Source: Candidatus Chloroploca sp. Khr17
GTDB lineage: Bacteria; Chloroflexota; Chloroflexia; Chloroflexales; Chloroflexaceae
Assembly: GCF_004138165.1 (NCBI RefSeq)
Contig: NZ_RYFF01000001.1
Location: forward strand, 62,001 to 126,000
Direction of reading: 5' to 3'
DNA: 64,000 nt
In this document: positions 16,058 through 24,393 of the stretch, in pieces
Layout: every line of letters starts with the position of its first letter
Position numbering within the stretch: position 1 is the first letter of the stretch
Made by a program: the position numbers and the translations under genes
Notes under the pieces: generated by a model
Database searches by the model: none
What the model was told of the DNA's origin: nothing
The model's input: the letters and a program-made list of their open reading frames with translations, nothing else

Positions 16058-16975
16058 TTATTGACCGGGCTGAAGGAACTGCGGATAAGCAATCCCAGCC
16101 TCGACCCCCCACTGGAACCAGTTATTGACAAAATCGGGCATCGAGAGGAAGACACCGATGGCACCAGTCACCCCACAGAGCCAGGCAAACCAGAAGGCCC
16201 AAATGTGGATCGAGTACGCATTGGCATTGAAGCCCATGCACCAGCGCCAGAAGAGTTGCGCCCGCTCGGTACCGGTACCAGGGGCCTGCAACTCGTCCCA
16301 CTCTTCGTGGGCGGCATACTTCTCAAGCGCCCAGATCGTACCAGCATGCATTGCCAGCAGCACTGTTGAACCAAGCAGGAAGAAGATCGAGAGCATATGG
16401 AACGGGTTGTAGTAGAAGTTCCCGTAGCGCACGCTCACGTTATTCGTCCAGTCAAGCAACGCCTTGAGGCCATGCGAAGGCGCCTCAGACCAGTCGGCCA
16501 TCCACATCGGGCGAATGATATAGATCACGAGGTAGAGAATAATCGCACCGGTGAAACCATACGCCAGATAGGGCTTGATGCCAAGCGTCCTTGCACGGGT
16601 ATAGAGATGCATATACCAGCAAAAGATCGAAATCGTCAGGAAGAAGGTCGAAATAAGCCACCAGCCACCCTGATGGAGGGGGGGAAAGCTAAGGCCATAG
16701 AAACTAGCGGGCGGGTCGATCTGCAAGACAAAGAAATACTTCGCAAATGCAATCGGGTTCCAGTTGACCTGCATCGCCATTACCGACAACCAGATAAAGG
16801 TAAAGATCCCACCGGTCACATACGCCGCAACATTCCAAAGACCAAGGAACGTCGGGCCAATCTGGCTATCCAGGCCGAAGTTTTCAAGGACAGGGAGCTC
16901 TATCGCCTTGCCGATCCGTCCCTGCGGATTAGGCCCCAGTTCAAGATCGCCGGGGGTTCTATTCATTGTCGCCAT
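16058..16975 (-). CDS. pufM: Photosynthetic reaction centre M subunit
   Basis: This 305-residue protein is a five-helix type-II reaction-centre subunit. His193 (NPFHMLSI) is the special-pair ligand, His210 and His257 are metal ligands, and Glu224/Glu225 lie in the loop that holds the Glu ligand in purple bacteria. At the accessory bacteriochlorophyll position the purple-bacterial His of HLDW is Leu173 (LLDW), as known for Chloroflexus aurantiacus, where bacteriopheophytin occupies this site. The ORF reaches 17014, but GAGGAG lies 9 bp before ATG 16975, which also gives the family length. It follows pufL on the same strand with 71 bp between. Membrane protein. Confidence 0.97.
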   Translation of the reverse strand: MATMNRTPGDLELGPNPQGRIGKAIELPVLENFGLDSQIGPTFLGLWNVAAYVTGGIFTFIWLSVMAMQVNWNPIAFAKYFFVLQIDPPASFYGLSFPPLHQGGWWLISTFFLTISIFCWYMHLYTRARTLGIKPYLAYGFTGAIILYLVIYIIRPMWMADWSEAPSHGLKALLDWTNNVSVRYGNFYYNPFHMLSIFFLLGSTVLLAMHAGTIWALEKYAAHEEWDELQAPGTGTERAQLFWRWCMGFNANAYSIHIWAFWFAWLCGVTGAIGVFLSMPDFVNNWFQWGVEAGIAYPQFLQPGQ

Positions 16976-17046
16976 AAGACTACTCCTCAACTGTGTAGGC
17001 AAGCGCTGGTTCAAAGGATAGGCAGCACGCCCTGCTCCTCAGCGGC

Positions 17047-17982
17047 TTACACCCCACTCCACCAGGGAAGGACATTCCAGAAATTCCAGAAACTCACCCA
17101 ATCCTGCACGGGCCAACCCGAGAAGAGGATACAGAGATTAGCTGAGAGAACGCCACCGCAGGCAAAGATAAACCCAAGACGATGGATGCCTGACTCACCA
17201 ACCGAGTAGACAATTGTATCGCGGAAGAAGATATTCTCGATATCTCCGCCTTCAGGCCCACGATATTGCGCTGCACTCAAAATAAGTGAGCCGTGAGCGG
17301 CAAGTAGCCAGGTTGAGCCAAAGAGCCCCGTGATCCCGATCGCGTGGAAGGGGTTGTAGAAGAAGTTGTTGTAGCGGTAACCAAAATTAGAAACCCAGTC
17401 GAGGTGGGGCATAACACCAAGGACAAAACCTTCGTGCCACATCCCGAGGGCGATGGGCCGAATAATCTGGAGGGTCACCCAGGCCGAGAAGACAACACCA
17501 TAGGCAACAGCAATATGGTAGCCCATGTTGAGCTTCATACTGATGTCAACCTGGCGCATCATCCAGCCAAAGAACGCAATCGTGGCAAAAAGTACGGTCA
17601 TCTGCCAGACAAAACCAGGTTGCCCAGGGCTGACCAGGGCCAGACCTACTTCGGCAGGCGGAGGATCAAGGCGTCCGGCAAAAAAGTTCTGCGGTAGCGA
17701 GAACGGTCCGTTGACGACGGTTGCATTGAGGTAGAAGTAGCTACCGAAAATAATCCCAAGGACAGAAATAAACCCCCAGAAACCAACGTAGAACGGCCCC
17801 ACCCAGAAATCAAAGGGGTCATTCTTGAAGAGGGCGCTGAAGGTTGTTTTGCCCTTAATCTTATATTCGGGCTCCATCTCTTCGATCGTGCGTCCCCCCG
17901 GAACTCGTGTTGAACGCGCTCCTTCTTCCACAGTAAAACCAAAATCGGGGAAACGTGGGTCCTTTGCCTTCGTACCACTCAT
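17047..17982 (-). CDS. pufL: Photosynthetic reaction centre L subunit
   Basis: This protein has 311 residues, the length I recall for the Chloroflexus L subunit. His193 (PHLDW) is the accessory bacteriochlorophyll ligand, His213 (NPFHAIG) the special-pair ligand, and His230 and His267 (GIHRLG) the metal ligands. Phe208 stands where purple bacteria have the His that hydrogen-bonds the special pair. Five membrane helices follow a soluble N-terminus of about 60 residues. AAGGGAG precedes the ATG. It heads the pufL-pufM unit behind the promoter at 18124-18152. No antenna genes or pufC are in this window. Confidence 0.97.
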   Translation of the reverse strand: MSGTKAKDPRFPDFGFTVEEGARSTRVPGGRTIEEMEPEYKIKGKTTFSALFKNDPFDFWVGPFYVGFWGFISVLGIIFGSYFYLNATVVNGPFSLPQNFFAGRLDPPPAEVGLALVSPGQPGFVWQMTVLFATIAFFGWMMRQVDISMKLNMGYHIAVAYGVVFSAWVTLQIIRPIALGMWHEGFVLGVMPHLDWVSNFGYRYNNFFYNPFHAIGITGLFGSTWLLAAHGSLILSAAQYRGPEGGDIENIFFRDTIVYSVGESGIHRLGFIFACGGVLSANLCILFSGWPVQDWVSFWNFWNVLPWWSGV

Positions 17983-18123
17983 GGCCGGCTCCCTTTCCAG
18001 GACGACTCAGTACAGCGGGGCATAACATTACGCAATAGGGATGCGCCAGTTGGGCATGCCCCCATTCGTGTCGCATACTCAGGGGATCTTGCAAGAAAGA
18101 CAAAATCTTACGCGCTTGGACGA

Positions 18124-18152
18124 AGTATAATACGCTTGAATAGGGTTGTCAA
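18124..18152 (-). promoter_or_regulatory. Promoter of the puf operon
   Basis: On the minus strand, TTGACA (18147-18152), a 17-bp spacer and TATACT (18124-18129) form a near-consensus sigma70 promoter. The leader would be about 135 nt, long enough for regulation. No direct repeat resembling a known photosynthesis regulator site is evident to me. Confidence 0.75.
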
Positions 18153-18261
18153 GCAAGAGTTCGCAACCATTTTTTTCGCATTGCAATCAGAAAAAGTCCT
18201 GAAGGGGCCGTTTTTTTAACCAATGAGCCGCAACAATTTGTCTTGCATATAGTCAACGAAC

Positions 18262-18288
18262 GCCATCTGAGCCGGTGGCTCAGATGGC
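18262..18288. terminator. Hairpin, 12-bp stem, 3-nt loop (GGT)
   Basis: GCCATCTGAGCC and GGCTCAGATGGC pair perfectly around GGT. It lies about 95 bp downstream of the MFS gene (minus strand) and 110 bp upstream of the puf promoter, and may separate the two units. The remaining part of 17983-18383 holds T-rich runs (18171-18177, 18211-18217) and no gene. Confidence 0.55.
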
Positions 18289-18383
18289 ATTCTTCACGGC
18301 TCGCTCTTGCCCGTGACCTGCCAGATGTGACGGGGCATGGATTGGCAGTCACCCATAGCGAGCGGGACGGCTTTGTTGTCTCG

Positions 18384-19547
18384 CTACAACTGTTGCGCAC
18401 GTCGGCTAACTACCACCACTGCACAGGCCAGGAGGAAGACGATACTCGTCGAAATGACGACGAGCAGCGCAACCGCCGGGGGGCCAGCACGACTGAGCAC
18501 CAGGCCCATCAAGGGGGGAATGATGGCACCGCCACTGTTGCCAATGGCAAGGGCCACCGCAGCCGCCGTGCCTCGGCCCCCCGAGGTAACCGCAACCAGG
18601 GCCATCGTGGTGGGGAAGATCGGGCCGAAGGCCAGCCCGAGCACCAGCAGCGCCCCTATCGAACCGGTCGGATTGCCAACCATGAAGAAGAGCAGAACCG
18701 AGCCAGACAACAAGAGCATGATCGTCATCAAAAGTACCTGGAGGGCACTGAAACGCAACCCGAGCAAAGCACCTGCCCCACGTCCGAGGGTCAGGGCGAA
18801 CCAAAAGCCTGCAACGGCAATGGCAGCTTGCGCCGGCGCCATGCCAGCCCCGATCTCCAGATAGAGGGCGGCCCATCCCCCGAGGGCAATTTCGGTGCCA
18901 CTGTAGACAAGCAGCAAGCAACCCAACAGCAAGACAAGCAACCACGGGACAGAACCGTTGAGTGTGCCCTCAATAGAGACATCGGCTTCCGCAGCCAACA
19001 GAGCCAGGGGAAACAGCCCAAGCAGCAAGCCAGCCCCAAGCCAGAGCGCTGGCAAAGGGCTTCCCCATTGGGCAAGCGTGCGACCTGCCACCAGCGGGCC
19101 GACAATCGAGCCAACCCCAAAAAAGAGATTGATCAGGTTGAGCGCCGAGGTGCCCCGTACCGGAAACAGCCGTGGCACAAGTACGCTCCCCGCCGAGAGG
19201 ATCGAGCCAAAACCAAGCCCACCGAGACCAGCGAACACGAGCAAGAGCGTCAGATCCCGACTGAGGCTTTCGCCAAGGATGCCGAGCCCCATCATCAACA
19301 GCCCCAGACTCAACACCGTACGCTGACCATAGCGGTCGCTAAAGGGGCCGACCACAAACTGCACCAGAACAGTCCCAAGCGAAAAAGCGGTAAACTGACT
19401 GCCGATCAAAGCCACGTCACGACCAACATTTGCGGCCAGCGCACTCAAGTTTGGCCCAATGGAGGCCAGGCTAAGCCCTGCGCCAAAATAGACGGCGCAG
19501 AGCAACGCAAGGGTTGGCCCCCGGTTGAGCCGTGGCAGGAGGGCCAC
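18384..19547 (-). CDS. MFS transporter, sugar-permease-like
   Basis: This 387-residue protein has about twelve hydrophobic segments. The loop FSDRYGQRTVLS near 74-85 is the major-facilitator loop 2-3 signature. The arrangement and the C-terminal half (FGPIFPTTMALV, GNSGGAIIPPLMG) resemble the FucP/COG0738 group of fucose-permease-like carriers. Substrate is unknown. It begins directly at the stop of the GT4 glycosyltransferase gene (19547/19548), so the two are an operon. Linkage to a glycosyltransferase suggests a sugar or glycoside cargo, which is inference. Confidence 0.85.
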   Translation of the reverse strand: MALLPRLNRGPTLALLCAVYFGAGLSLASIGPNLSALAANVGRDVALIGSQFTAFSLGTVLVQFVVGPFSDRYGQRTVLSLGLLMMGLGILGESLSRDLTLLLVFAGLGGLGFGSILSAGSVLVPRLFPVRGTSALNLINLFFGVGSIVGPLVAGRTLAQWGSPLPALWLGAGLLLGLFPLALLAAEADVSIEGTLNGSVPWLLVLLLGCLLLVYSGTEIALGGWAALYLEIGAGMAPAQAAIAVAGFWFALTLGRGAGALLGLRFSALQVLLMTIMLLLSGSVLLFFMVGNPTGSIGALLVLGLAFGPIFPTTMALVAVTSGGRGTAAAVALAIGNSGGAIIPPLMGLVLSRAGPPAVALLVVISTSIVFLLACAVVVVSRRAQQL

Positions 19548-20831
19548 TTACGAAACCTGCGCAACAGGACGGCGGAGGGCACGGGCATGCTGGCGCTCGC
19601 GCACCAGCGTTTCGTAGATAGCACTCATGCGGCGGGCAATGCCCGGCCATCCATATTCCGTGGCCCGCTGGCGGGCACCTGCACGAAGCTGCGTCGCCAG
19701 CAACGGCCTGTCTAGCACCCACGCAATCCGTTCCGCCAGCGCGTGGTGATCATCAGGAGGGACGAGCAGGCCACTGCGTCCATCTTCGATCGTCAGCGCA
19801 AGGCCGCCGGCCCGCGAGGCAATCACTGGAACACCAGAGGCCATCGCCTCGAGCGCAACAAGGCCAAAGGACTCGTAGTGGGAAGGAACCGCAACCAGAT
19901 CGGCAGCCGCAAAATACGCTGGCAGCAACTCTTGCGGCTGGGCGCCAAAAAAGCGCACATGATCGGCGACCCCCAGATGGGTACGGAGCGCATCGAGCCG
20001 ACGCTGCTCGGCATTCCACGCCTGAGGCCGGGTTTCGGGTTCACCACCGATCAGCACCACACGAAGCTCATCAGCATCTGGTCGGCCCTGCTCGCGGAGT
20101 AACGCCAGCGCCCTGATTAGGGCATCCATCCCCTTCAACGGCTCCATTCGTCCAGCACAGAGCAACAGGCGTTCATTGGCGGGCAACCCAAGACGCTGAC
20201 GTGCAACAGCCTGATCAGAAGGGTGAAAGCGCTTGAGATCAACCCCACACGGAGCAACGCTGATCCGGTCGGCCTCGGCCCCATAATTCCAGACCATCTG
20301 GGCACGGTCGAGTGAGGTTGCAGCGATGACTGCATCCACCTCGTGCATCAAGCGGCGTTCGATCGCAATGCGCTGGTTCGTCTCAATCTCTTCCTTGCTT
20401 CGGGCGACACTATTTTTCAGGGCACCGAGGGTATGGAACATATGCACGACTGGCACGCCCCAACTACGACGGAGGCGGAGCGCCGCTTCACCTGACAACC
20501 AGTAGTGACTATGGATCACATCATACGACAGATCTTCGCCATCAGCGAAACAACGTACGCGGCTCACAAACTCGGGCAAGTGAACCTGCACCAGATTCTT
20601 ATCGTACGGCGCAGCGGGGCCCGCATGCAGATTAATCACCCGGACGCCACACGAGAGGGGTTCAATGGTTGGCGTCGCACGGCCCTGCGTACGGGTAAAA
20701 ATATCAACCGGAATGCCACGACTCCCCAATTCACGGGCAAGTTCGCGGACATAAACATTCATCCCGCCAGCCTCTTTGCCCCCCAAACGGGCCAGCGGGC
20801 TACTATGAACACTCAACATTGCAACACGCAC
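19548..20831 (-). CDS. GT4 family glycosyltransferase (MshA/sucrose-synthase-like)
   Basis: This 427-residue protein has the N-terminal motif GGMNVYVRELARELG (about 22-36), typical of MshA and related retaining GT-B enzymes, and the C-terminal ExxxxxxxE motif in ESFGLVALE that contacts the nucleotide sugar. Similar proteins make glycosyl-inositol phosphate or sucrose phosphate. The first 30 residues and the segment ECLL-like GRMEPLKG fit well. It is soluble or peripheral. It starts an operon with the MFS gene. The acceptor cannot be decided from sequence; mycothiol is unlikely in this phylum. Confidence 0.87.
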   Translation of the reverse strand: MRVAMLSVHSSPLARLGGKEAGGMNVYVRELARELGSRGIPVDIFTRTQGRATPTIEPLSCGVRVINLHAGPAAPYDKNLVQVHLPEFVSRVRCFADGEDLSYDVIHSHYWLSGEAALRLRRSWGVPVVHMFHTLGALKNSVARSKEEIETNQRIAIERRLMHEVDAVIAATSLDRAQMVWNYGAEADRISVAPCGVDLKRFHPSDQAVARQRLGLPANERLLLCAGRMEPLKGMDALIRALALLREQGRPDADELRVVLIGGEPETRPQAWNAEQRRLDALRTHLGVADHVRFFGAQPQELLPAYFAAADLVAVPSHYESFGLVALEAMASGVPVIASRAGGLALTIEDGRSGLLVPPDDHHALAERIAWVLDRPLLATQLRAGARQRATEYGWPGIARRMSAIYETLVRERQHARALRRPVAQVS

Positions 20832-21017
20832 GAACGATCGCTCCTGATAAAAAGAGACGGAAGGGCAGCAGGATCATCCTGCACCACATCCGCCCATCCA
20901 TGGGTATATTCATGACAAAAGCATAGTGGGCCAGGGCCCACCATGTAGAGTTATACCACTGTTTCGCTCTTCCCACAAGCAGCGTCCAGGAACCTCCCAG
21001 GGCTGAGGCAAAGTCGT

Positions 21018-21115
21018 TGGGGCTGCGCCCCACACCCCAGTTTTTGGTTCGGTTTGGCGGCTTCGCCGCCAAACCGAACCAAAAAATCGTGTGGAGCGGC
21101 GAAGCCGCTCCACAC
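21018..21115. repeat. Cluster of three hairpins, all with 3-nt loops
   Basis: 21018-21032 (TGGGGC, loop TGC), 21041-21085 (perfect 21-bp stem, loop TTC) and 21089-21115 (12-bp stem, loop GAA) stand in a row after the AEC transporter gene and before the GT4 gene. The order, a short GGGGC hairpin followed by a long one, is also seen at 3334-3475 and 46625-46701. The rest of 20832-21134 shows nothing else. Confidence 0.75.
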
Positions 21116-21134
21116 CCCACCGCCGACCGGCGGA

Positions 21135-22040
21135 TCACAGCAACACGAGCACAATCGCCAGCGTCACAATGCTCACCACATTTGAGAACAAGACCGTTGC
21201 CGTCACAAATTCAGGCAACAGTTTATTCTCCATCGCAATGATCGAAACCAGCACAGCCGTAGGCATACTGGCCTGCAAAATCCCAACATTGCGTTCGAGG
21301 GCTGGCAGCATAAACCAGCCAACCGTCGCGAACGCGAGCACCGGCCCGCTGATCAGCCGGATCGAGCTCGAAATCAGCAGATCGGCACTGAGTTTCGGCA
21401 CCCCCGCATTAGCCAACTGCACGCCAAGCACGAGCAGCATCGTCGGGATCAGCGCCCCAGAGAGCAGATCAAGCGGGCGACTCACCACAGTCGGCAAGGC
21501 AAGCCCCGACCAATTGACAAGCAAGGCCGGAAGCAGCGCAAGCAGAGCCGGGGTCTTGAAGACCTGAATGACAATGCGCATACTAAATCCATGGCTAAAA
21601 TTGGCTGCCGAGACACAAACGATAAAGGCAAGCACAAGATTAGCAAGGAAATAGATCGTGGCAATGCCAAGCGCCTCGGGGCCTTCGGCAAATTGAATGA
21701 TTGGCAGCCCAAAATTGCCAACATTGCCAAACGCTGCGATCATCACATAGGCTGCCGTCATCGCGGCTGAACGGCGTAAGAGACGGGCAGTGACAAAGGC
21801 GATCACAATCGAGCCTAGATAAACCAGGGTGATGAAACCGATCATTCGCCCTGCCAGCGCAGCTTCAATGCGGGTCTGGCTGAGCACATTGAAGACAAAT
21901 GCCGGGGTGAGGATAAAATAGGCCAGACGCGAAAGGGTACGTGCCTCGAATTGAAGCCGCGGCCCGGTTATGTAGCCAAGCAAGACGAGCGCAAAGACGG
22001 GCACAAGCACGTTGAGAAAGATTCCGGGCAACTGGGTCAT
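21135..22040 (-). CDS. AEC family (auxin efflux carrier-like) transporter
   Basis: This 301-residue protein has about ten hydrophobic segments, and residues 4-25 (LPGIFLNVLVPVFALVLLGY) are the usual AEC opening. The internal GNVGNFGLPI (about 108-117) is the hallmark unwound-helix motif of this family of secondary transporters for organic acids or similar anions. The frame extends to 22100, but GGAG lies 9 bp before the ATG at 22040. It is divergent from the response regulator gene. Confidence 0.88.
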   Translation of the reverse strand: MTQLPGIFLNVLVPVFALVLLGYITGPRLQFEARTLSRLAYFILTPAFVFNVLSQTRIEAALAGRMIGFITLVYLGSIVIAFVTARLLRRSAAMTAAYVMIAAFGNVGNFGLPIIQFAEGPEALGIATIYFLANLVLAFIVCVSAANFSHGFSMRIVIQVFKTPALLALLPALLVNWSGLALPTVVSRPLDLLSGALIPTMLLVLGVQLANAGVPKLSADLLISSSIRLISGPVLAFATVGWFMLPALERNVGILQASMPTAVLVSIIAMENKLLPEFVTATVLFSNVVSIVTLAIVLVLL

Positions 22041-22142
22041 GATGATCTGCTCCTGCGGCAAACGTACCTTCCTGGGGCAACAACCCGTCAATGATACCAT
22101 CAGTTGTTACCCCAAAGGTCAAAGGCTTTTTTTCTTTCTCTC

Positions 22143-22171
22143 TTGCCCGCAATAGCACGGTATGCTACAAT
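22143..22171 (+). promoter_or_regulatory. Promoter of the response regulator gene
   Basis: TTGCCC (22143-22148), a 17-bp spacer and TACAAT (22166-22171) precede the ATG at 22248 by about 70 nt. Confidence 0.55.
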
Positions 22172-22247
22172 TGCTCTCACAAAAGGTACGGTTCGCTTGA
22201 GCGATCGAGACTGGCGGTTGAGTTGCCAGTAAAATAGGAGTTGCGTC

Positions 22248-22631
22248 ATGCCTGATGGCTCTGGCCGCAATCCAGCAATCGTGCTCGTTGAAGATGAGCC
22301 CGATATTCTGATTATTTTGCACCGTCTCATGCGTGATATGACCGGTGGCTACGACATTATCACTGTGAATGGTGGTGCCGATGCCTTGGCGCAGATCGCC
22401 CTGCGCCCCGTTCCACTGGTTATTACCGACTACAATATGCCAGGGATGAATGGCTTGCAGTTGGCCTCGGCAATCAAAGAGACATCGCCCGATACTCGTG
22501 TTGTAATGATTACGGCCTATGCAACGCCTGAGCTTGAAAAACGTGCTCGCGAGCAGCGCGTTGACTATTATCTGCCCAAACCATTTGCCCTCGATCGCCT
22601 TGAGCAGATTGTACGGGATGTTCTTCGTTAG
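22248..22631 (+). CDS. Stand-alone response regulator receiver (CheY-like)
   Basis: This 127-residue protein consists of one receiver domain. Asp61 (ITDYNMPGMNG) is the phosphate acceptor, Glu15/Asp16 bind the metal, Thr88 and Lys105-region PKPF complete the switch. There is no output domain, so it must act by protein contact. AGGAG precedes the ATG. No histidine kinase is in the window. It could serve a phosphorelay or a motility or type-IV-pilus system; its partner is unknown. Confidence 0.9.
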   Translation: MPDGSGRNPAIVLVEDEPDILIILHRLMRDMTGGYDIITVNGGADALAQIALRPVPLVITDYNMPGMNGLQLASAIKETSPDTRVVMITAYATPELEKRAREQRVDYYLPKPFALDRLEQIVRDVLR

Positions 22632-22754
22632 GCGCTGTCTCAGGTAGCACGTCTGACTCGTGTGACTGTGAGAACTCTGTCACGTTGTTCTCATTGATTG
22701 GTTACACTTCACCGAGTAGGATACCTTCGCATGTTTAGATGCGGAGGTATCGTT

Positions 22755-22913
22755 ATGCAAAGTGTGATCAATCTCTTTCCGCTTATCCTGCTCGGGGTGA
22801 TGTGTCTGTTGACCTTCATCCTCTTACCTTTAACCCGGGAAGAGACGCCGTATATGCAAGAGGAACGCCAGCGTACCGATCGTTTGAAGGTGCCAGTGCG
22901 TGATGAGACTTAG
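22755..22913 (+). CDS. Tiny single-span membrane protein
   Basis: This 52-residue protein has one hydrophobic helix at about 5-24 and a charged, probably cytoplasmic tail (about 26-52). GGAGG with 8 bp spacing precedes the ATG, which is better than the longer frame starting at 22698. It lies 22 bp before the nitronate monooxygenase-like gene. A single-span protein of this type could be an auxiliary subunit of a membrane complex, but I recognise no family. Confidence 0.6.
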   Translation: MQSVINLFPLILLGVMCLLTFILLPLTREETPYMQEERQRTDRLKVPVRDET

Positions 22914-22935
22914 TTGTATTGGCAGGAGAGAAGCT

Positions 22936-24354
22936 ATGTCAGCAGCGTCACTGCCTCCAGTTATTCAAGGGGGAATGGGCGTCGCAATTTCGGATTGGCG
23001 ACTTGCCCGCGCCGTTGCACGCTGCGGTCAACTGGGGGTCGTCTCGGGGACGGGGGTTGATACAGTGCTGATGCGACGGCTGCAGGATGGCGATCCTGAC
23101 GGGCATATGCGCCGCGCCATGGCGCAGTTTCCGATGCCACATGTCGTCGAACGGATGCTCGAACGCTATTTTCTGCCGGAAGGCCGCCCCCCTAACACGC
23201 CCTACGCGCTCTTGCCGATGTTTCGGCAAGAGACACCGCGTACGCGCCAGGAGATCGCGATGCTCGGGGCCTTCGTTGAGGTGACGCTGGCGCGCGAGGG
23301 TCATCAGGGGCCGATTGGCATGAACCTGTTGACCAAGGTGCAACTGCCCAATCTCCCGATGCTCTATGGATCAATTCTGGCCGGGGTTGATGTTGTTTTG
23401 ATGGGGGCGGGCATTCCACGTGATATTCCTGCGGCCCTTGATGCCCTGGCCGAACATCAGCCCGCGACGATGGCCTTTGATGTCGAGGGGTTGCCGTCGG
23501 GGGCAAACGCGTTGCTGCGCCTTGACCCAGGTGAGTACTGGGAAGGCCCAAAGCCGACGTTGCGTCGCCCCGCTTTTCTGGCGATTATTGCGAGTAATTC
23601 GCTCGCAACGATGCTCGCGCGTAAGGCGAGTGGCCGCGTTGATGGATTCGTTGTGGAAGGTCCGACTGCCGGTGGTCACAATGCTCCCCCTCGCGGCGAA
23701 ATGCAACTGAACGAGGATGGTGAGCCAGTCTATGGCCCCCGTGATGCGGTTGATCTCGCGAAAATTCGTGAGCTTGGCTTGCCCTTCTGGGTCGCTGGTG
23801 GCGTTGGTACCCCCGAGGGGTTGCAGCAAGCCCAGGCTGCCGGGGCGGTTGGGATTCAAGTGGGAACCCTCTTTGCGTTTTGCGAAGAATCGGGCCTTGC
23901 TCCCGAATATCGATCTTCGATTCTGGCCGCTGCCGTGCGTGGTGAAGTTCAGGTACGAACCGATCCGCGAGCGTCGCCTACCGGGTATCCCTTTAAGGTG
24001 GTACACTGGTCAGACGATCCGGGGGCTGAAAAACCTCGTGAACGCATCTGCGACCTCGGGTATCTGCGCTCGGCCTATGTGACCCCCGAGGGTGAGATTG
24101 GTTTTCGCTGTGCCAGTGAGCCAATTGCGGCGTTTGTGCAAAAGGGTGGGGCCATCGAAGAGACCGAGGGGCGCAAGTGCCTCTGCAATGCGCTGATGGC
24201 CAATGTGGGCTTTGCCCAACAGCGTCGCGATGGCAGCATCGAGCCGCCTCTCTTGACGAGTGGCGATGAGTTGCAGAATATTGGTGACTTCCTCGGGGGA
24301 CGCACGAGCTACTCAGCAGGTGATGTGATTGATTATCTGCTCGGTGAGCGTTGA
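22936..24354 (+). CDS. Nitronate monooxygenase-like flavoprotein
   Basis: This 472-residue protein has the opening PPVIQGGMGVAIS and the FMN phosphate-binding GGVGTPEGLQQA and AGAVGIQVGT segments of the 2-nitropropane dioxygenase/FabK superfamily, with VEGPTAGGHNAP carrying the catalytic His. It is about 100 residues longer than classic nitronate monooxygenases, with a C-terminal extension containing a Cys pair (KCLCNALM). It could oxidise nitronates or act on an enoyl or other carbonyl substrate. GGAGAG precedes ATG 22936; the upstream ATG at 22900 overlaps the tiny membrane protein. The stop codon forms the loop of a hairpin. Confidence 0.82.
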   Translation: MSAASLPPVIQGGMGVAISDWRLARAVARCGQLGVVSGTGVDTVLMRRLQDGDPDGHMRRAMAQFPMPHVVERMLERYFLPEGRPPNTPYALLPMFRQETPRTRQEIAMLGAFVEVTLAREGHQGPIGMNLLTKVQLPNLPMLYGSILAGVDVVLMGAGIPRDIPAALDALAEHQPATMAFDVEGLPSGANALLRLDPGEYWEGPKPTLRRPAFLAIIASNSLATMLARKASGRVDGFVVEGPTAGGHNAPPRGEMQLNEDGEPVYGPRDAVDLAKIRELGLPFWVAGGVGTPEGLQQAQAAGAVGIQVGTLFAFCEESGLAPEYRSSILAAAVRGEVQVRTDPRASPTGYPFKVVHWSDDPGAEKPRERICDLGYLRSAYVTPEGEIGFRCASEPIAAFVQKGGAIEETEGRKCLCNALMANVGFAQQRRDGSIEPPLLTSGDELQNIGDFLGGRTSYSAGDVIDYLLGER

Positions 24355-24369
24355 ACGCTCGCCGAGCAG
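24337..24369. terminator. Hairpin whose 3-nt loop is the stop codon
   Basis: Arms of 15 bp at 24337-24351 and 24355-24369 pair with one mismatch around TGA, the stop codon of the flavoprotein gene. The left arm is coding sequence. It lies between two convergent genes and can work for both. Confidence 0.65.
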
Positions 24370-24393
24370 CAGCTAAGACCGCGCTCTTCAACC

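Noticed and set aside
15990-16112. Longer N-terminus for the gene after pufM
   Set aside because: It would overlap the pufM coding end and cross a hairpin; the product of that part is low complexity.
16058-17982. Fused pufLM gene as in Roseiflexus
   Set aside because: There is a stop codon and 71 bp between L and M, and M has its own ribosome-binding site.
18243-19715. 490-codon plus-strand open frame
   Set aside because: It lies antisense to the MFS and GT4 genes, has a polar, low-complexity product rich in Gln, Arg and His, and no ribosome-binding site. It is a GC-driven shadow.
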